Assembly: GCF_002931555.1 (NCBI RefSeq)
Contig: NZ_PSTZ01000001.1
Location: 372,001-436,000 of the forward strand
DNA: 64,000 nt
Reading direction: 5' to 3'
From: Pseudoclavibacter sp. RFBB5
GTDB taxonomy: Bacteria; Actinomycetota; Actinomycetes; Actinomycetales; Microbacteriaceae
Shown here: positions 60,746-64,000 of the stretch, piece by piece
Layout of the letters: the number at the start of each line of letters is the position of its first letter
Numbering within the stretch: position 1 is the first letter of the stretch
Program-made: the position numbers and the translations under genes
Notes under the pieces: model-generated
What the model saw: only the letters and a program-made list of their open reading frames with translations
The model's database searches: none
What the model was told of the DNA's origin: nothing

Positions 60746-61887
60746 GCGAGCAGACAGCAGGATCAGGCGTCGATGTCTTCGGCTCGAACCTTTCGGTGGC
60801 CGAGCTCCGCAGGCGCACGGGCGACCTCTCGGCCGTCGCGGGCATCCGCCAGGTGGTGCTCGACAACGGCGTGGAGCGTGGCGTGCGGGCGATCGACCTG
60901 CGCACCTCCGCTGGCCTCGAGCTGGAAGTGCTGGTCGACAGGGCGTTCGATCTCGGTTCGATGCGCTTCCGCGGAGCCCCCATCGGGTGGCGCAGCGGCA
61001 ATGGGTTCCGCCACCCGGGCCTGCACGAGCACAACGACGAGGGCGGGCTCTCGTGGCTGCGCGCGCTCGACGGCCTTCTCGTCTCGGGCGGCCTCGACCA
61101 CACGCTCTTCGGCGGGGAGGTGGATGCGACGCGCTACAACTACCCGCCGAAGCAGACCGTGACGCACGGGCTGCACGGGCGGCTGACCGCGATTCCGGCG
61201 CGGCTACTCGAAGCCCGTGAGGTCGAACGCGACGGCCGCGTCGTACTGCGGGTGGTCGGCGAGGTGATCCAGGCCACCGCGTTCGGCGAGCATCTGCGCC
61301 TGACGCGCACGATCGAGCTCGACTTCGACGGTCGCGAGGTGCGCTTCGACGATGTCGTCGACAACCTCGGATTCGACCCGACGCCGCACATGTTCCTGTA
61401 CCACATCAACGTCGGCTGGCCGTTCCTGGATGAGGGGGCGAGGTTCGTGGCGCCGATCGCCAGGCACCTCTGGCAGTCGGACTCCGTGGCCGAGCAGGGC
61501 GCCAGCTACCGCGTCATGCCGGCCCCGATCGACGGCTTCGTCGAGCAGGTCACCGAGCACGAGCTCGTCGTCGGCGACGACGGCAGGCACCGCGTCGCGC
61601 TCATCACCGCGGGTGGCGAGCGGGGTATCGAGCTGAGCTGGGAGGCCGCGGGCATGCCGCACTTCTTCGAGTGGCAGAACCTGCGCAGTGGCCAGTACGG
61701 CATCGGCCTCGAGCCGAGCACCCATCACGTGTCGGGGGATGCGGCTTCGCGTGAGGATGGCACGGCGCTGTTCCTCGAGCACGGGGAGTCGCGCAGCTAC
61801 TCGACGACCATCCGCGTGCTCGACGGGGTCGCGGAGACGAGCGCGGTCGAGGCCGCGATTCGTGCCATCGGCGATCAGCCGGAATAG
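60742..61887 (+). CDS. DUF4432 aldose-epimerase-like protein
   Basis: 381 aa with the galactose-mutarotase-like beta-sandwich pattern of DUF4432: GLELEVLVDRAFDLGSMRFRGAPIGW (quoted by its core VDRAFDLG), VSGGLDHTLFGGE, TVTHGLHGRLTAIPAR, and YHINVGWPFLDEGA. The conserved histidines in HGLHGR and LYHINVG are candidates for catalysis. GTG 60742 overlaps the SDR stop (GTGA); an ATG at 60730 is possible. Probably a mutarotase or epimerase for the same sugar as its neighbours. Confidence 0.88.
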   Translation: MSEQTAGSGVDVFGSNLSVAELRRRTGDLSAVAGIRQVVLDNGVERGVRAIDLRTSAGLELEVLVDRAFDLGSMRFRGAPIGWRSGNGFRHPGLHEHNDEGGLSWLRALDGLLVSGGLDHTLFGGEVDATRYNYPPKQTVTHGLHGRLTAIPARLLEAREVERDGRVVLRVVGEVIQATAFGEHLRLTRTIELDFDGREVRFDDVVDNLGFDPTPHMFLYHINVGWPFLDEGARFVAPIARHLWQSDSVAEQGASYRVMPAPIDGFVEQVTEHELVVGDDGRHRVALITAGGERGIELSWEAAGMPHFFEWQNLRSGQYGIGLEPSTHHVSGDAASREDGTALFLEHGESRSYSTTIRVLDGVAETSAVEAAIRAIGDQPE

Positions 61888-61936
61888 GACTCCACGCCCG
61901 GGGCTGACGACGATGTTGGCCCCGGGCGCTCTACAC

Positions 61937-61964
61937 TTGACATGTTAGCGCTGCCAGTAGCGCA
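61937..61964 (+). promoter_or_regulatory. Promoter with LacI-type operator, copy 2
   Basis: -35 TTGACA (61937-61942) is followed directly by TGTTAGCGCTGCCA (61943-61956) and the overlapping AGCGCT-N6-AGCGCA (61947-61964), which occupy the spacer and -10 region. CCAGTAGCGC is shared exactly with copy 1. Confidence 0.75.
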
Positions 61965-61985
61965 TCCACCGAAACGAGGAACACC

Positions 61986-63416
61986 ATGAGCGGCGCAGAA
62001 GACACCAGCGAGACGCACCAGCCAGAGGCCGGTGCCGGCGGCGGAATCCTCTCCGGCATCCGCGTGCTCGACTGCTCGATCGCCATGGCGGGCCCCTTCG
62101 CGGCACAGCGCCTCGGCGACCTCGGCGCCGACGTCATCAAGGTCGAGCCGCCGGCCGGCGAGTGGCAGCGCCACGCCCCTGCGGGCGGCGCCAACGGCAA
62201 CGAGATCAACGTCTCGTTCCTCTCGCTCAACCGCAACAAGCGCTCCATCGCCCTCGACCTCAAGTCCGACGACGGCCGCCAGGTCCTGCGCGAGCTCGTC
62301 GCGACCAGCGACGTGTTCCTGCAGAACTACCGGCCAGGCGTCGCCGCTCGCCTCGGCGTCGACTACGAGACGCTGCGCGCCATCAACCCGAGCATCGTCT
62401 ACGTGTCGGTCTCCGGCTACGGCGAGGACGGTCCATACCGGATGCGGCCGGGCCAGGACCTGCTCCTCCAGGCCATGAGCGGCGCCATGCTCTCCACCGG
62501 TCGCGACGGCGAGCCCCCGCAGGCCGCCGGACAGTACCTCGTCGACGCCGTCACCGCATCCACCGCCTTCGAAGGCGTGCTCGCGGCGCTCTTCCACCGT
62601 GAGCGCACGGGGGAGGGGCAGCTCGTGACCGTCAACATGCTCGACGCCATCACGACCCTGCAGATGCAGGAGCTGTCCGTCTTCACCGCGGGGGGAGTGC
62701 CGCAGCAGCGCAGCGCCGAGCCGCACGCGCACGTCTACATCCGCTCGCCGTACGGCTCGTTCGCGACCTCCGACGGCTTCATCGTGCTCGCCATGCCAGA
62801 CCTCGAGGAGCTCGGACGCACGATCGGCGAGGACAGCTTCATCGGCCTCGACACGCTCGACGACTCGTGGCGCCTGCGCGACGAGGTCTTCGCCAAGACC
62901 GCTGCCCGGCTCGCGACGAACACGAGCGCCCACTGGCTCGACGCGTTCTCGAAGACCTCGATCTGGGCCGGCCCCGTCTACGGCTACGCCGACCTCGTCG
63001 CCGACCCGCAGATCGCGCACAACGGCACGTTCGTCGAATACGAGCACCCCACCGAGGGGCTCGTGAAGACACCCGGCTTCCCCTATAAGTTCTCGAAGAC
63101 GCCCGCTCGAATCGACCGAGGCGCCCCGCTCACGGGCGAGCACACGCGAGAGATCCTCAGAGAGCTCGGGCACGCGGCCGCCCGCATCGAGGAGCTCGCC
63201 GAGCGCGGCGCGATCGCCGTGCACGCCACCCTCGACAACGTGCGGGAGCAGCTCGGCGGCGCGGTGTCGGCCGACGGCACGGCCCTGCCCGGCGGGTCGG
63301 ATGCGGTGCTCCCCGGAGAAGGGGCGCCGGAGCCGGCCGCGGCTTCCACCCCCGGGCTCGACACCAGTTCGAGCGCTCAAACCGCGAACGTCGGCGCGAG
63401 CGCCGAACGATCGTGA
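61986..63416 (+). CDS. CaiB/BaiF-family CoA-transferase
   Basis: 476 aa family III CoA-transferase. Motifs: GIRVLDCSIAMAGPFAAQRLGDLGADVIKVEPP (quoted by AGPFAAQRLGDLGADVIKVE), LNRNKRSIALDLKS, NYRPGVAARLGVDYETL and a probable catalytic Asp in QYLVDAVTAS. About 60 C-terminal residues are low-complexity Ala/Gly/Ser. ATG 61986 follows GAGGAACACC. The stop overlaps a solute-binding-like gene (GTGA). Moves CoA between carboxylic acids; in this cluster it suggests an acid formed from the oxidised sugar is activated. Confidence 0.92.
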   Translation: MSGAEDTSETHQPEAGAGGGILSGIRVLDCSIAMAGPFAAQRLGDLGADVIKVEPPAGEWQRHAPAGGANGNEINVSFLSLNRNKRSIALDLKSDDGRQVLRELVATSDVFLQNYRPGVAARLGVDYETLRAINPSIVYVSVSGYGEDGPYRMRPGQDLLLQAMSGAMLSTGRDGEPPQAAGQYLVDAVTASTAFEGVLAALFHRERTGEGQLVTVNMLDAITTLQMQELSVFTAGGVPQQRSAEPHAHVYIRSPYGSFATSDGFIVLAMPDLEELGRTIGEDSFIGLDTLDDSWRLRDEVFAKTAARLATNTSAHWLDAFSKTSIWAGPVYGYADLVADPQIAHNGTFVEYEHPTEGLVKTPGFPYKFSKTPARIDRGAPLTGEHTREILRELGHAAARIEELAERGAIAVHATLDNVREQLGGAVSADGTALPGGSDAVLPGEGAPEPAAASTPGLDTSSSAQTANVGASAERS

Positions 63417-64000
63417 GCGAGACGCCGCCGGTCGCCGCAGAAACGCGGGGCCATCCGCTTCGCTACCGCGGGCTCACCTGGGACCATCCGCGAGGGCGCA
63501 CTGCGCTCGAGGCGGCAGGTTCGACAGCCGCCGGTGGCCGCGGGGGAATCGAGATCGACTGGGAAGCGCATCCGCTCGAAGGCTTCGAGTCGGCGCCGAT
63601 CGCCGACCTGGCCGACCGCTACGACCTCATCGTCCTCGACCATCCGCACCTCGGCGAGGCGCTCGCGAGCGGCTCGTTCAGGCCGCTCGACGACGTGTTC
63701 GACGCCGCCCTGCTCGATCGCATCGCGGCTGACGCGATCGGCCCGAGCTTCACCTCCTACTCGCTGGACGGCGCGCAATGGGCGCTGCCACTCGACGCGG
63801 CCACGCAGGTCGCGGCGGCGCGCGTCGACCTGATCGCCGCGGCCGAGCCGAGCACCTGGGACGACGTCGTCGCCCTCTCCGAATACGCCCCCGTGGCGCT
63901 GTCGCTCGCCGGCCCGCACGCGTTCCTCACATTCGCGTCCGTGCTCGCAGGGGCCGGCGCGCCGATCTCCGACAGTCCTGCCGAAGGGGCGCTCTTCTCC
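63413..64000 (+). CDS. Extracellular solute-binding-like protein without signal peptide, 3' partial
   Basis: Runs off the window; 196 residues are visible from GTG 63413, which overlaps the CoA-transferase stop. The sequence HPLRYRGLTWDHPRGRTALEAA and DLADRYDLIVLDHPHLGEAL resembles family 1 (sugar-type) ABC binding proteins, with a DH-motif near residue 80. There is no signal peptide, lipobox or hydrophobic start, so it should stay in the cytoplasm unless the start is elsewhere. Possibly a soluble sensor or substrate carrier for the CoA-transferase; function unknown. Confidence 0.75.
   Translation, partial: MSETPPVAAETRGHPLRYRGLTWDHPRGRTALEAAGSTAAGGRGGIEIDWEAHPLEGFESAPIADLADRYDLIVLDHPHLGEALASGSFRPLDDVFDAALLDRIAADAIGPSFTSYSLDGAQWALPLDAATQVAAARVDLIAAAEPSTWDDVVALSEYAPVALSLAGPHAFLTFASVLAGAGAPISDSPAEGALFS

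Noticed and set aside
1-64000. tRNA, rRNA, insertion sequences, prophage or plasmid genes
   Set aside because: Looked for conserved tRNA T-loop/CCA patterns, transposase or integrase motifs and replication proteins; none could be supported by eye. A tRNA covariance search would be decisive.

Overview
The window is chromosomal DNA of a high-GC Gram-positive bacterium. Codon third positions are almost all G or C, neighbouring genes often overlap by ATGA or GTGA, and many genes look leaderless. Gene content (YkoEDC-type ECF importer, EfeUOB iron importer, many LacI/IclR/Gfo-Idh sugar genes, twin-arginine exported proteins) fits Actinobacteria, probably Microbacteriaceae; the family is inference. 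No rRNA, tRNA, CRISPR array, prophage, transposase or plasmid function was seen. Coding density is high and no gene-free stretch exceeds 300 bases.

Layout. 1-2 kb: 3' part of a DEAD-box RNA helicase and a small acidic protein. 2.1-5.4 kb (minus): ykoE-ykoD-ykoC, an ECF importer of the thiamine-precursor type. 5.6-7.4 kb: BlaI repressor, M56 metallopeptidase and a membrane protein, with a BlaI-type operator upstream. 7.5-12 kb: NarL-type two-component system and a NatAB-like ABC exporter. 12.2-16.2 kb: acyl-CoA oxidase, ferredoxin/flavodoxin-NADP reductase, flavodoxin. 16.2-25.1 kb: catabolic island with an Lrp and two IclR regulators, a cyclase-family hydrolase with an extra N-terminal domain, an amino-acid racemase, an amino-acid permease, a homoserine-dehydrogenase-like enzyme and an aldehyde dehydrogenase. 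25.2-30.5 kb: metallopeptidase, aldo/keto reductase, a divergent LysR/PLP decarboxylase pair and a phosphinothricin-type acetyltransferase.

30.6-37.3 kb: LacI regulator, two Gfo/Idh dehydrogenases and an FrcBCA-like sugar ABC importer. 37.4-41.2 kb: YccF, UPF0303, RecQ-type helicase, a small unknown gene, rhodanese. 41.4-45.2 kb: EfeUOB behind an IdeR/DtxR-type iron box. 45.3-47.6 kb: OmpR-type two-component system. 47.6-54.5 kb: MFS exporter, M20 peptidase, a divergent MarR/EamA pair with two operators 21 bp apart, DHFR and thymidylate synthase, and a Tat-exported unknown protein. 54.7-57.5 kb: YeeZ-like SDR and a YtcJ-like amidohydrolase. 57.6-64 kb: two transcription units, each preceded by the same LacI-type operator. 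They encode Gfo/Idh dehydrogenase, TIM-barrel isomerase, SDR, DUF4432 epimerase-like protein, CoA-transferase and a solute-binding-like protein without a signal peptide that runs off the window.

How genes work together. The two sugar regions (31-37 and 57.6-64 kb) look like separate uptake/oxidation systems. The 16-25 kb island can be read as import, racemisation and oxidation of a homoserine-like amino acid to aspartate. The strongest candidates for something undescribed are the operator-linked 57.6-64 kb cluster, the 16-25 kb island, and a family of long, nearly perfect intergenic inverted repeats that recurs across the window.
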